From the NCBI GenBank assembly GCA_964035755.1, contig CAXIVR010000014.1:51388034-51452033 (forward strand): a stretch of 64,000 bases of DNA, written 5' to 3'. Below, one piece after another: positions 11,662 to 24,030 of the stretch. The DNA comes from Teleogryllus oceanicus. Its lineage: Eukaryota > Arthropoda > Insecta > Orthoptera > Gryllidae. The position numbers and the translations under genes are program-made. A model generated the notes under the pieces. The model worked only from the letters and a program-made list of their open reading frames with translations. It did no database searches and had not been told where the DNA came from. The stretch's first letter is position 1. Each line of letters opens with the position of its first letter.

Positions 11662-13138
11662 CAGCTTTAATGGACTTAATTATAAGGTGTAATATTTGTT
11701 TACTTGTAAAACTTAAGGGTACCATATATAACTCCCATGATAATTTTGCTACTATTGATGTAACGTTTCTAGAAAATGGTTCACTAGAAATCTTTGATTT
11801 TTGCACACTTGAAGATATAATTTTTGTTATTATTTCGATATTTTTTAGTTCATTAAAAATAATTAGTATTTTTTCAATAATAACGTTTACCCTAATTTTT
11901 TCAGCAAGTTTTCGACAAACATTCTTTTCTAATTATTTTTTTTATTATTGAAGAATTTTTTTTATAAAAATGTTGATTTATTGCCAGTAATATAAAAATG
12001 GAATCCAGTAAATTTTAATAAATTATGAATAGTAGCTTTTGAGGAAAGGTACATTATTTCCAAATAATACATTTTCGGGAAATCAATATTTGAAAAAAGT
12101 GTGTAATTTCCACAGCTCTACTAGAACTGTATAATATTCTGGATAATACTTTTCAGCGGAAAAGTCCATTGCTTCCAACATATGAACAAGAGCATATTTC
12201 AATAATTCATAAAAAAAACTTACGTTCAAAAATTACGAAAGAATTGCTCTACTTGAATGCAGTGTCAGAAAAGGAGGCGTGGCTCATACGCAGAAAAAAA
12301 ATTAAATAAGGATTAAATGGAATTCCAGACGTCCTAGAAGATAAATGTTAAATATTTGGAAAGAGCAATGTTTGAACTATTTATTTAGCCAAAACATCGG
12401 AAGTCGATACCATTTTACCCATTTCATTGTACCCTCTTCCATTAAATGTACGTTTTGGCTTACCTAATTCAGGTTGTAAAACACGCTTTCCTGAATACCG
12501 TCTTTTGTACTATAAATACTCGATTTGAATAAATTCTTGAATTCATTCTCGATTAATACACATGAAGTTATTTCTATAAAGGTTTATCAGATTTAATTGC
12601 ATTCGAGAAGACTAATGTGGAACTGAAGTAGTTTAAGACCGCCACAGCTAATGTTTGGATTTCGGTATCCCCTTATTATATTTGGATTTAATAAACATTC
12701 AATAAGTAGTGACATCCTTATCCTTGGAATTCTTACATTAGAGTTCAAATTGTTCTGGTCTGCCAGAGTTTCGATAAAGATATCTTTTACACTGTACTCG
12801 GCAACGCCGCACCAATGCAATATTTATACTGACGTGCTTCAAACGAATGGTCGAAGTGTTGATCGACAACCGTCATAAGACCCTGCATTTATTATTGCGT
12901 CGTGATTAAATGAACAGTGACCGTGAGAAACTAGGTTATGGAAGAAAGGATATCAACTGGACACTCTTGGAGAACTCGACGTTGTTCTTGGCCGGTTGGT
13001 GGGTGCGAGATTCTTGGTGTCCGCTCGTTAAAGAAACACCTTGCGCCCTACTTGCTCATTTGACACGATGTGAAGTAGCACGCTACACCTGTGAAATAAA
13101 TGAAGCGAATTGATACACCTATCACCAACTTGTGAAGA
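11662..13138. other. AT-rich stretch, nothing recognised
   Basis: Several short open frames (11655-11951, 12593-12878, 12910-13113) show neither domain nor splice support. Confidence 0.5.
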
Positions 13139-13149
13139 GCAGCTCGGAG

Positions 13150-13687
13150 GAAAACCGCACAACGCTCGGGTATAAAGGTTTTCTATTTGTTTATAATATT
13201 ATTGAAACTCAAGTCTGCTGAGATTACAGATTGTTCCTTCTATATTAAGAGGATTTTATGGATCACAATAGAGTCTCTTAGACATGAATATTGATGATTA
13301 ATTTTATTAGTTATAACTGCAATAAATATTATTGTAAATGTATGAGGATATACTGATCTCTTTTTTTTTCCCTTAAAACCATCTATAGCTTTAACAAAAA
13401 TATTCACATATTCTGTAATGTTGAGGAAGTACTTTTATTGCAAAACATAATCATTCACAAAATAAAACGCTTATTGAAGTGGAAACTGAATCAATTGTTA
13501 TTACAATATTGAGGTATTTCAACGTAAAAGTTTTTCGAAAAAATCTTCGAATCATATTTACTAGCTCATTTACTTAATTTCGTAGATGAGAGTCTTATAG
13601 ATATTTTCATCCTCTAGATGCAAGTAAATATCTGACTGCTTCTTGGTTTGTTATTAAAGTTCTTTTGAACATGGTTCGCCTTTCAGG
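13150..13687. mobile_element. unclassified 540-bp repeat, copy 1, with 11-bp direct flanks
   Basis: It is homologous along its length to 15794-16419; both copies begin near GCTCGGGTATAAAGG and end near ACATGGTTC(G/A)CCTTTC. The exact 11-mer GCAGCTCGGAG lies at 13139-13149 and 13688-13698, as expected for a target-site duplication. No tRNA boxes, poly(A) or reverse transcriptase were seen. It could be a non-autonomous retroposon of unknown type. Confidence 0.65.
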
Positions 13688-13859
13688 GCAGCTCGGAGCA
13701 CCGAGAAACTGCATTTTCTGAGAGGGTACGCGTTAGGGAGACCATTGTGGACTGACGGTCAGTGCGTGGGATTTGTGAGAGCACGTAAAATGTCTTTAAG
13801 ACTAAACGATTCTCGGGGGACGAATTTCTTGAGTTTCCGAACAGGTCAACTATTATCAT

Positions 13860-14025
13860 TTGTCTTTGGTAGTGAATTTTTTTTTTCATGAGGTGGCGAT
13901 TTTTCTCCCCTTCTTGGTGATGAGTGCCAACCTACATATTGACTTGCAGGGAATTTTCTTCTTCAAGTATCTCTCCCAGCGGGACAGCGGCTCAGCCGGA
14001 ACAGGGTGTTAACTTCGGAACACGA
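13860..14025 (-). mobile_element. ancient SINE-A fragment
   Basis: Weak but ordered similarity to the minus-strand body of SINE-A: GAGGTGGCGAT, then TATCTCTCCCAGCGGGACAG, then CTCAGCCGG. Heavily diverged, with neither head nor tail preserved. Confidence 0.5.
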
Positions 14026-15176
14026 AGAATTTAACGAAGGGTATTTATAATATTTTATCGTGAACAATTTTACTTTATTCTTCATGACTGAGCCTAAGAA
14101 ATAATTAATATTCTTCTTGTTAATATATTTAGGTATTTTATGACTTGTTACATAATAATTTATTAATTATCTAACAATTGCAACATCAGCATTAAAATAT
14201 AATTGCATTTTTTTAAAAAAATATCTTATTCCCGATGGGGTTATACAAAAAATATTCGGCGACACATTATATTAGAGCATGTTGATGTGTTTTGGTCAAT
14301 TTATACCTGCATTTAATAGTTGTATTTAATGGAGATCTGAATGCCACGAAAGCACTCGAATCAATGAAAACATATGTACTAACACATAAAAAAGGAGTGA
14401 TCTTTTTAATACAAATGCAACATATAGTATATCCTCCATTTAGAAGAAAATGTTACAAAAAGGTGATCTGTCCTGCTGTGATTGTTTATCACGGTCAGCA
14501 AGTTTGCAAGAAATGTGTTGAGGGGAAAGGAGTCCATGGTCTGACCAACATATAGGGTTCTCTCAGCGAAAGAACATTCACCTACTGCTGATCATTACGA
14601 AGGGTTCAGCAAAACCACTGTCACTGCCACCGACAGAGGACATCAGCCTACGCACTGAAAAAACGTATCGAGAACCCAGTCAGTAACATTACGTATTTCT
14701 AACTCCTTTCATCTGTCTCAGTTTGAGCGACATCAAGGTCACTGGCACATTTGTAGTTGTCTTGTTCGTGGTCTCGTCGGTCGTTCAGTGCCGTGAGAAA
14801 TACGAAGTGCCGTGATTTTGCAGAAAAAAAGTTCTTTGGCACTCCTAAATGTTTCCGTAGAAGATGTACCGATGCAATGAATGGCAGGGATTAAGATCCT
14901 GGACCAAAATATTAACGCAGAAAGAGTTGTGAGGAGCTGTTCACTCCAGAGACTGCAATTACATAGGCACATTCACCGGATTTCCTTGATTAATAATTAT
15001 TCTCCCCCATATAATGAGAACAGTTGAGTTATTCGCGTATTTTCTAGTCATTATAGAAATATAATAAGTATACTTGTAAGTTTTTATTCAATCAATTTAT
15101 CTTCACGTGTTTACAATATATTTTTCCAAACTCTGCGCAAAAGTAACTAGTGCTCCTTCCACTACCAGATTTCCTC
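14026..15176. other. AT-rich stretch, nothing recognised
   Basis: Open frames at 14292-14555 and 14739-14972 have no recognisable domain or bounding splice signals. Confidence 0.5.
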
Positions 15177-15395
15177 TATGGCATTTTGTGTACCATTCAT
15201 TGCAGCGTCACCAGTCATTCATGGGCGTACGCATAGCATTCTCCGCCTGTCTGAGCTTTTCTTCGCCACACAGCTACAGAACCTGAAACGATTTTAAAGA
15301 TAAGATAAAACTCTATTTCTGACACAGCCGAGACTCGAACCCAAAAGCGCACCACGGAAAGGTAGTCCGCCGTCCATGAGTCACTCTAGGGCTTA
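15177..15395 (-). mobile_element. SINE-C copy C2
   Basis: Minus-strand head with A-box-like AGTGACTCATGG (15374-15385) and B-box-like GGGTTCGAGTCT (15331-15343), followed by a body matching C1. The ATT tail is not preserved. Confidence 0.7.
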
Positions 15396-15793
15396 ATTAC
15401 GGATTTATGTGTAAATAAAAAAAAGGTAAATAGAAAAGGGGGCCCAGAAATACAGTTGCCCCCTCTCTTGTTTTAGGCTGAACATCCAATGTTCAAATGA
15501 CTTCGTTTCCAAGGTTCTGCTGATTGAAGCGTGAAAGTTTAGGCTGATTGAAATATTTTCAATAAATTGAATTTCAATTGTGTTTCATTTTTCCTCATTG
15601 GACTACACAAATATACCAGTTAACGTAAAATAAACTCACCCAACGCTCATGATCAGAGTGAAGTAGTGCTATTAATTTACAAACTTTATCAGATTTGCAT
15701 ACGCTTTGTGCTCGTTGAGGTAGAAGTGAAATGTTGGTCTGTCTATCTATCCTTTTAACTATTAGTCACCTGTCTCTGTGTATATGAGTGCTT

Positions 15794-16419
15794 GCACAAT
15801 GCTCGGGTATAAAGGTTTTCTATTCATTTATAATACTATTGAAACACAAGTCTGCTGAGATTACACATTGTTCTTTCTATATTAAACGGATTTTATGGAT
15901 CACAATAGAGTCGTTTAGACATCAATATTGATGTTTAAGCGATTATATTACGAGTTATAATTGTAATAAAACTAATATTATTGTAAATGTGTGAGGATAG
16001 ATTGATCTCTTGGTTACGGGACCCAGCCTAGCTTTTATTTATTATCTCTGTCAGATCATGTGAACGAATTTCCATCTAGTGCTTCTAACATGAAATATTC
16101 ACATATTCTGTAATGTTGAGAAAGTACTTTGAGTGCAAAACATGATCATTCACAAAATAAAACGCGAGTTGAAGTGGAAACTGAATCAATTGTTATTACA
16201 ATGACGAGGTATTTCAGTTTAAAAGTTTTTCGAAAAAATCTTCGAATCATATCCTGAAAGAAAAAAGTATAAAATAAATCTCTAAATTACAGGTAGGAGC
16301 AAATTTATTTAATTTCATAGATGAGTGGCCTATAGATATTCGTGTCCTCGAGATGCAAGTAAATATCTGACTGCTTCTTGGTTTGTTATTAAAGTTCTTT
16401 TCAACATGGTTCACCTTTC
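15794..16419. repeat. unclassified 540-bp repeat, copy 2
   Basis: Same orientation as copy 1 (13150-13687), with an extra segment of about 60 bp near 16010-16090. Long matched blocks include ATATTCACATATTCTGTAAT and GAAGTGGAAACTGAATCAAT. No clear direct flanks. Confidence 0.75.
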
Positions 16420-17459
16420 CTCCAGGAAAATCAATGAAATATGAAGAAGTGTGTTGAAATATCCCAATTTGATAAAAATGGACGAGTGCCCTGTAGCTCC
16501 AAAAGCCACCTTTTATTGCCTTATTTACGTCATGTAAGAATCTCATATTAAATAGCATTGTTAAGGGTTGAAACTATATAAACATGTATCGTATCAAATA
16601 CAGTTTAAAAAAACAGAGAAATCGTAGAATATTCCTATCAATTTCTCCCGATTCTTCAGATAGATCCTCTCATTACGTCATATCTTTTCTCTTCATGTTA
16701 ACTAACTTTAACAGCTTTGATGTGCGTTCGTGCTCAGATTTACCTATACCACCAATATTTGCGGTATGTTAACGATTGGTTGCTTAACTTGGAAAGAAGA
16801 ACAGATCATTTTTAAACTGAGTGAAAATAAGAAAAAATGTCAATTTTAAAGATCTAGTTCTATTCCGAATTCATAATAGATGCAAATATAATTAAAAAGT
16901 TTTAAAGGTCATAAGGATTAAAACAAACTAAACATCGAAATATATAATATTTATTATATTATCTTTTCTATAACTATGAAACTATCACGTGCAAGAGCCT
17001 AACTGATATTTGTTTAAAACAAGGTTATATGAAGTCAAATAAAAGGGTCCGAAAACAGAAACTTGTCATTTGTTTGAGTGCTGGTGAGGCATGGCACTCA
17101 TTTCGTAAACTCAATTGGGTTCCATTAACTTTGAATACTGCACAGAACACCACATCACGGTTTTTGTAAGTAACGTGAGTTCACGTGATAGCAGGATAGC
17201 GTTCTGAACTTAGTGACAGTTTTATGTTGCCTTTAACCCTCTGCCGATGACTACTGGTAGCCTCGCCATCTTCACATGCAAATCGCTTCAGCAAATGGCT
17301 TTGGAATCTTTAAGTTAATTGAAGCCCTTTGTGACACTATCCTTTATAAGGATTCGTATTCTGTTCTTCTATTTATATCAGTCTTGATTTTCCATATTAG
17401 TTCCTTGGAGTTGGCACAGAGAAGCCAATGCTCAAAGAAAATGAAGTAAAAAGGAGTTG
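16420..17459. other. AT-rich stretch, nothing recognised
   Basis: No coding, RNA or repeat signal was recognised. Confidence 0.5.
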
Positions 17460-17472
17460 TCAGGCATAACGG

Positions 17473-17875
17473 TTGATTGATTGATTGATTGATTTTTTCG
17501 TGTTTCCGGGCGCAACAACTGCTTTGGTCATTAGTCCCGTTAGTGTAGTGCATGATTTTTTCTCGGGAGATGGCGGTGATCTTCCCCCGCTAGACGGCGA
17601 GATCCGGTGCCGACCTACCGTCGGCTAGTGGGGTTTCCCCCTAACCAGGACTCTCCCACCAGCGGGGCACCGCCCCAGTCGGGACAAGCTCTAACCACCC
17701 GACCGGTCTTCCGGAATATGTGGTAGTGTAGTGCATGTCACTGTAAGTGTGTGTGTAAGGGGAGAGGATAGGATAAGGAAGAGGAAGGACAGATCGCGCG
17801 TGGTCCGTGGCCCGTTTGGTAGGGTACTGCTTCGGCATTCGCCTGGTGTTGATCGGAGAAACCACGGAAAACTAC
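17473..17875 (-). mobile_element. SINE-A copy A3, 5'-truncated, 13-bp target duplication
   Basis: A minus-strand copy starting with a GATT-type tail at 17473 and ending at the ACGGAAAACTAC block, so the head and about 150 bp of 5' sequence are absent. TCAGGCATAACGG (17460-17472) and TCAGACATAACGG (17876-17888) form a 13-bp duplication with one mismatch. This shows that the truncated form inserted as such. Confidence 0.9.
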
Positions 17876-17888
17876 TCAGACATAACGG

Positions 17889-18930
17889 AAGACGCTCGTA
17901 CGCTTAAAGGTCTTTCTCCTATCTCCTATGCAGTTCCACATGCTCTCACGCACAGCTGCACAGCACTTTCTTTCCAATAGTGCTCTCATAGGGCTCTGGC
18001 TCAGAATCAAGTACCACTTCATCCGAGACATTCGCTTCGAGTATTTTTGAACACGGTTGTGTTTTACTTTTACACTTTCTTAAACCGGTTTGTCGATTAA
18101 ACTTGCCACCACTTCCTTTTGACTAGCAGGAACGCCAGGAACATTTCGTGTAAATGGATTATGACACATGCAGCTGGCAACTTGCCGGAAGAGAGAAAAA
18201 TGAAGACGGTGAAAACCCAAATATGCATCGCAAGGGAAATTTTATAGTTCGCTTAAGATCTCAAGTCTGCTTTTGGAACGAATCAAGCGCGATTGTGAGT
18301 AGGTGGCACACAATTATCAGGCAGCGACGGAAAACACTTTATACTTACGTACCACCAGAAAGTTAGTAGCATTCTGCCATATTCTTGATTTTCAAACACA
18401 CTCGCAGCAAAGCCGCAAAGGCTGCTTTCGTGACTAAGTTACATGGTTTTCATCGGCATTTCTTACTAGCTGGCAAAATGTTTTGAAACTTGCAAAAAAG
18501 TCAACACCGGGATGTTCTATGATATTTTAAACGGCAAACAATACAATGCGACAGTAGTAAAAATTCTTTTTGATTATTTAAATGTCAAGAAAAAATTGTT
18601 TCATTGAATACGTTGCATTGAAAAAAAAGCACAATCATTAACCGGTCGAGTGCCACCTGACTGGACTGCGGAAACACATACGTATCACGAATGTGTAAGC
18701 GGAGCACAAATGTCCCTCGGCTTAAACCGAACTGTTCACTTTCTATATGAAAATCGCAACTGTTTATTTCGGTCATTCTGGGATTCGTAGCAACTGGGTC
18801 TAAGGCTAGGGGAATCGGGTTCTAGATCCATCGCTTTCCCGAACGCCATCAGCAGAAACTCGCCACGAAAGGGCAACAAGGGTAGGGTAAGAAGAGATGA
18901 GAGGGGTTGATTTTTACATTCATGTCACAA
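17889..18930. other. no recognised feature
   Basis: The 70-residue plus frame at 18154-18366 lacks a recognised domain or splice borders. The rest is ordinary AT-rich DNA. Confidence 0.5.
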
Positions 18931-18940
18931 AACTCCCCAA

Positions 18941-19428
18941 TTTGATTTATTGATTTACGGTTAGTGATTCCGGGATCGTCAACAACTAAGGTCATCAGTC
19001 CCATAAGTGTAGTACATGTTTTTTTTCCTTCGGGAGGTGGCGGTGGTCTTTCTGCGCTGTACAGCGAGACATACCGTTGGCTAGATGGGTTTTCCTCAAC
19101 CAGGTATCTACAACCAGCGGGGCACCGCCTCATCCGGGACAAGCTCTAAGCTCCCGACCAGTCTCCCGGCATGAGTAGTACTCTACTGCATGTTAGAGAG
19201 TGTTTAAGTAAGAAGGAGAGGATAGGCCAAGGAAGGGGAAGGAAAGATGGCGCGCGGTCCGTTGCCCGTTTGTTAAGGTACTGCTCCTGCATTCGTCACG
19301 TGTAGATGGGAGAAACCACTGAAAACTACCGATAATACCAAACAGGCGATAGGATTCTCCTCTAGACAGTGACTGAATTCGACCTAGCTGACAAGCTAGT
19401 GACATCAGTTGATGTCCTGAGCCGATCC
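18941..19428 (-). mobile_element. SINE-A copy A4 at the edge of CpG island 4
   Basis: A minus-strand copy with tail, body and part of the head (GACATCAGTTGATGTCCTGA); the B-box region is deleted. AACTCCCCAA (18931-18940) and AACTCCCCGA (19429-19438) are a 10-bp duplication with one mismatch. The insertion point is exactly where AT-rich DNA meets CpG island 4. Confidence 0.85.
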
Positions 19429-19985
19429 AACTCCCCGAGGACGGCGTCGCGGTGCCGAAGCACACCTCCGCCGCCCGCCGCGCCAGCGTCGCCGCCCGAC
19501 GCAGATGGCCCGCGGCGCGGTCCGGCGCGGCCACGGTTTCACTCTCATACCGCGCCCGCCCCCGCCCCTCCCCAGCGTCCGCCGCGCCGTGGACCGTGGC
19601 CGGCCGCTGCCTTCCCGGGGGATGTGCCCGGGGCGCAGCGGGGCGGAGGGGGCGCGGTCGCGGTCCAGCGGACATGCGGAAAGGAGCGCGACCTTTTCCC
19701 GCGCGCGGCGCAGCGCGGCGTGGAGCGACGCGGGGCGGGGCGGGGCGGGGGGGGCGGGGCGGAGAACAGAGCGGGCGCTGGAAAGTGCCGCGTCGCCGCG
19801 CCTCGTGACCCAGTGCGGCGGGGGCGGCGGGGGCGGCGCGGCCCGCGGGCAAAAAGCGGCGTGAAGAAGCGCCACCGCCGTGCGGAGCGTCGCCGCCTCC
19901 GCCTCCGCCGCCCCGTTAGGCGCGCTCCGAAACGCTTCCGACAGGTGCGCGGCCATGACGGATGGAGCCCGCGTCCGCCAAATGT
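19429..19985. promoter_or_regulatory. CpG island 4
   Basis: About 550 bp, very CpG-dense, with a GC-box run (GGGGCGGGGCGGGGCGGG near 19735). Long frames on both strands are composition artefacts. No coding sequence was identified. Confidence 0.5.
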
Positions 19986-20067
19986 TGGCCCCCCCTTGGA
20001 TCCGTGTGATTAGGCAGAGGCGAGCGCGGCAACAAGTGCCCGAAGAATTCGTGAGAGATGCGCCAAT

Positions 20068-20419
20068 TAGTGATGGCAAAGTTTACAAAAATACATCGAT
20101 GTTTGGATACATCGCTAAGGGTCTTTCTGATTGCTTGATTGATTTTTTCGTATTTCCGGGCGTGTCAACAGCTTCGGTCATTAGTCCGGTTAGTGTAGTG
20201 AATGTTCTTTTTTTCGGGAGATGGCGGTGATCTTCCCCCGCTGGATGGCGAGATCCGGCGCCGACCTACCGTCGGCTAGTGGGGCTTCCCCCTAACCAGG
20301 AGTCTCCTACCAGTGGGGCACCGCCCCAGCCGGGACAAGCTCGAAACTCCCGACCGGTCTCCAGGAATATGTGGTAGTGTGGTGCATGTTAGTGTAAGTG
20401 TGTGTATGTGTGTGTGTGT

Positions 20420-20455
<36 letters not shown>

Positions 20456-21184
20456 GGGGAGAGTATAGGACAAGGAAGAGGAAGGAAAGATCGCGTGCAG
20501 TTCGTGGCCCGTTTGGTAGGGTACTGCTCCGGCATTCGCCTGGTGTTGATCGGAGAAACCATGGAAAACTACCGATCAGAGCAGCCGGCCGCTACAATTC
20601 TCCTCCAGGCAGCGACGAAATTCGACCTAGCTGAAAAGCTAGTGTCGAAAATCCTGCCGCTGTCAGGACTCGAACCTAGGACCTCTCGGTCAGAGGCGCT
20701 GCAGTGACATCAGTTGTATTGAGCTACCGCTACCGGTTAAAGGGTTTTGGATGTCGATAAAAACATCAACAAAAACATCGATGTTTATAACATTTTTTGA
20801 ATTGCAGTAATATTTTATTGTTTGGTTACCAACATGCTAGTAGTGTGCTAATAAAAATTATTATCGAATGTAAAGAATAAAATTAAGAATGCAGAACATC
20901 GTGTTTAGCTAGTTTACCCTTTAGACACTTCAATGCATACACCATGGAAGTAAAACCACCAAAAATTCCCTCAGGTTGCACAGGCAAAATGAGCAGCGTG
21001 CTAGAGTATAACGGAAAACAAAATTGCTGTGAATTGCTGCTACTCTGCAACGTGCCTAAACTCCTTTATTAAAAAAAATTAAAAAAACATCGATGTTTTT
21101 GGAATAAAATATCGATTTAAAGAAAACATCGAACGCAAAATACTGAGTTTCTGGTGGAGAACATCGATGTTTTTGCCATCCCAA
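20068..21184. mobile_element. non-autonomous hAT-like DNA transposon, carrying SINE-A5
   Basis: The termini TAGTGATGGCAAA (left) and, on the other strand, TTGGGATGGCAAA (right) are inverted repeats resembling the CAGTGATGG start of many hAT elements. The exact 8-mer GCGCCAAT flanks both ends (20060-20067 and 21185-21192), matching the 8-bp duplication that hAT transposases make. Several palindromic ACATCGATGT subterminal motifs lie at both ends. No transposase remains; without the inserted SINE the element is about 490 bp. Confidence 0.85.
20116..20737 (-). mobile_element. SINE-A copy A5, full length, nested in the hAT element
   Basis: A minus-strand copy with an intact head: A box TAGCTCAATACAA near 20720 (rc) and B box GGTTCGAGTCC (rc near 20668). 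The CA stretch has expanded to about 55 bp of GT on this strand (20397-20453). AAGGGTCTT-like (about 20117) and AAGGGTTTT (about 20740) flanks suggest a target duplication. It is nested, so it is younger than the hAT insertion. Confidence 0.85.
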
Positions 21185-21192
21185 GCGCCAAT

Positions 21193-22130
21193 TCCAACTA
21201 CCTGCGATTTGTCTTCTTTCACGGCTGACATGACATGAGATTGCATATCGTAATTACGCTTATATTAGGCACCTTGCGACTATTTTTTACGCTTTTCAAA
21301 CGAAGTATTTTTGTAGCATATTCTCCCTCATTCTTGATGACCTAAAATAGTCTCTCAAGTGGTGACTTTGATTGTGTGAGCTCTCAACACATACCTTGGT
21401 TTGCCTCTCTGTACTGACTCAACAGCTCCTTAAGAACCTTAGTTACAGCGCATTAAATAAAAGAATAAATGAAATAATAAAACGTAAGAAAATTAATCTA
21501 CGACAGTTAATTTACTTCCTATTTGTTGTAGTTAGTTGTGCTTACAAAGTAGAAATTATTGTTCTGGTGTAGTGGACATATGTTTTTCGACAGTTCAAAA
21601 CAAATCTTTTGCTGAATTTCGCCAATATCTATCTACTTCCATTACATTATAATGCTCTCCAATTTAAGCATGATTAACCTAAGAAAACAAAAGGTAGTCT
21701 CTTACTGTGCTTCAAGTGATCATGTCAAATACGTACGTCGAAAAGCGCCGAGTTGATAAAACTCGTGGTTTAAGAGAATTGAGAAGAAGGTCAATTGGCG
21801 TGAGTATGTGAATTGCAGAAGTTCCATGTGGGAGGACGGGAGATGAGCAGCGATGTCAAGTGGATCTTCTCAGTAGCCACAGTGGCTTCAGAGGCCTAAC
21901 CTCAGCGGAAATTGGTCTCTCACCCGAAGAGCCTCTCCTGCGGGGCCTCGCTCATCTGGGCCCTTCCGTTGCACGTGTAACGGACTCGCTGCGCGAATGA
22001 TACGTCAGCATGAGATGCAGCCCTTGCCACCAGCCAGTTATTTTACTTTCTCTCATTGACATTCTTGGTTTTGATATAAACTCCAGGTTTCTCGTGATGA
22101 ACTCGGGTCAGGTTCTAGGGTTGCGTTAAA
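21193..22130. other. no gene recognised; modest GC block at 21820-22035
   Basis: A block of about 210 bp with raised GC stands out. A plus frame follows GAATTGCAG at about 21817 but stops after about 26 codons, with no donor. I could not assign it. Confidence 0.35.
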
Positions 22131-22133
22131 AAG

Positions 22134-22248
<115 letters not shown>

Positions 22249-23165
22249 CTGACCGTAAATAAAGCACTCTACAGAATACAAAACCCCGTATACATAAACC
22301 TAACACGATTAAGCCGGAAAAGATGACGGAAATCTCGTACGTTAAAAGATTTTAATTGTAATAGAGAGTGTCTTTTTCTTCTTTTACTTTTACTTCTTTA
22401 TCGATTGTTATTCAGGCTTTTGTGCCTAACATGATTTTGAGTCACACAATGTAATACTTCTGTTGAGAGAAAATAAAAGCTTTCTTATAAGTTTTTAAAA
22501 TGATAATTAAGTTGAAACTTAATTCATGGATGCATTCACGGATGGTTGTAATAAACAACTAAAATGAGTTTGGATTGTTTGTTGCTTTTCTTTTTCTTTA
22601 GACGCTACTACACTCCTATGCCGTTTCTTCTCCACAGCTGCTCTCCATACATTTTTATCTTGTTCTTGAATTTTAACTATTTTCTTTGATGTTATTTAAT
22701 ACATTTTCCCTTTATCTAACTATCGGTGTTCCTTTCTTTTGAGTTGAGAATGGGCTTCATTTACAATAATGTCTTTACCGGTCTACTATCTTACGTTTAG
22801 CAGGGATCTTGATAAAAAAATTGCCCTTAGAGATTTAATGTGATTTATAATTCTTATATTCTCATTTAAATTTCAATTATTAAATTAAATAAATTATCGC
22901 TTTGAAACGACACCTGATTCTCTAGAGACAATCAATATTCTTTAGTGAGCTATACATTCGTATGATTATTTTCCTTTCAAAAATAAACAATCCTCGTATA
23001 TCAAACTCTTTCATCATCCACGGACTCAACTGCTTATTTTGCTACCAGTTTTGGTATAAAATTAACTATTTAGTATAAAATCAATTGCTTATAGTTTGTA
23101 AAAAAAAGTGGCAGTTTTGTAAAGCGATATTTTTGTCTTGATATTAAAACATATCTATTATACTT

Positions 23166-23350
23166 TTTATTTTTATGATTGTGCTTGCTAATTTTTTTCT
23201 ATCTATTAATTAATAATTTGTTATAATTTTAACATCTATTTATTTACGTTTAGTCAAATCACCGTGTCATACATAGTATTATTTTTAAACCTGTAAACAT
23301 ATCTACATTTTCTACAACCCATTTCTTGTTTCTCTCCGCTGACAACGACA
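23166..23350. repeat. local direct duplication, copy 1
   Basis: It matches 23588-23772 over about 185 bp. Long shared blocks include GTTTAGTCAAATCACCGTGT and AGTATTATTTTTAAACCTGT. The copies are in the same orientation about 420 bp apart. Confidence 0.85.
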
Positions 23351-23399
23351 CCCTGACCGCTGAAAAGCTGCGACCACGAAACCGGCGTCTCTGGTCAAA

Positions 23400-23520
23400 T
23401 TCGTCAGCTACGTGAAGTCACGAAGGTGAAACGAATTCGAGACATCGCGGATCCCTGGATGGGTGACCTACTAGGTACCCGGGATCTAACGGCGCCGAGA
23501 CCAATTGCTGTTTAAGGGAC
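23400..23520 (+). ncRNA. 5S rRNA-like fragment, possible SINE3 head
   Basis: CTGGATGGGTGACC (about 23454) matches the 5S rRNA region near its internal promoter. It is followed by spaced GGTACCCGGGAT and preceded by loosely 5S-like sequence. The same 13-mer recurs at about 56341 in another moderately GC-rich block. It is not a functional 5S gene; a 5S-derived SINE or pseudogene is possible. Confidence 0.3.
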
Positions 23521-23587
23521 ATGTAATGGCTACATAAAAATCCATTATATCGACATTTTCTACCCTCTTTTCTTGTTTCTTTCATTT

Positions 23588-23772
23588 TTGTTTTTATGAT
23601 TCTAGTAGCTAATTTCTTTCTCTACCTATTAATTAATAATTTATTATAATTTTAACATCTATTCAGTAACGTTTAGTCAAATCACCGTGTCACACATAGT
23701 ATTATTTTTAAACCTGTATACATTATACCGACATTTTCTACAACCCATTTCTTGTTTCTCTCCGCTGATAAC
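23588..23772. repeat. local direct duplication, copy 2
   Basis: Second copy of 23166-23350, about 10% diverged by eye. Confidence 0.85.
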
Positions 23773-23839
23773 GTATTTCACACATCGCGACGTCTGGGTT
23801 CACCCATTACTTGGCACTACCTATCTCCAAAACAAGACG

Positions 23840-24030
23840 CAGTGCCGCGAGCGCCGCGAAGTTGGCGGGCCTGCGCGCCCTGAGGTGTGCGTTGCCTCCG
23901 CTTTTCGCGGCCCTCGCGCTCGGCGCTCGGAGACCTCGATTTCCGCCCTCGGCCGCCCCGCGAGGCCGCGCCGTGACTCATCGCGTCTTCCAATCGCACG
24001 TCAACAAAAGCAAAACGGCCGCGCGACGCC
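23840..24030. promoter_or_regulatory. CpG island 5, short
   Basis: About 190 bp of CpG-dense sequence between AT-rich flanks. No motif or gene was recognised. The following 24031-24945 is AT-rich without recognised features. Confidence 0.4.

Noticed and set aside
13150..16419. LTR retrotransposon with the two 540-bp repeats as LTRs
   Set aside because: There is no primer-binding site, polypurine tract or gag-pol remnant between them, and one copy has its own 11-bp flanking duplication.
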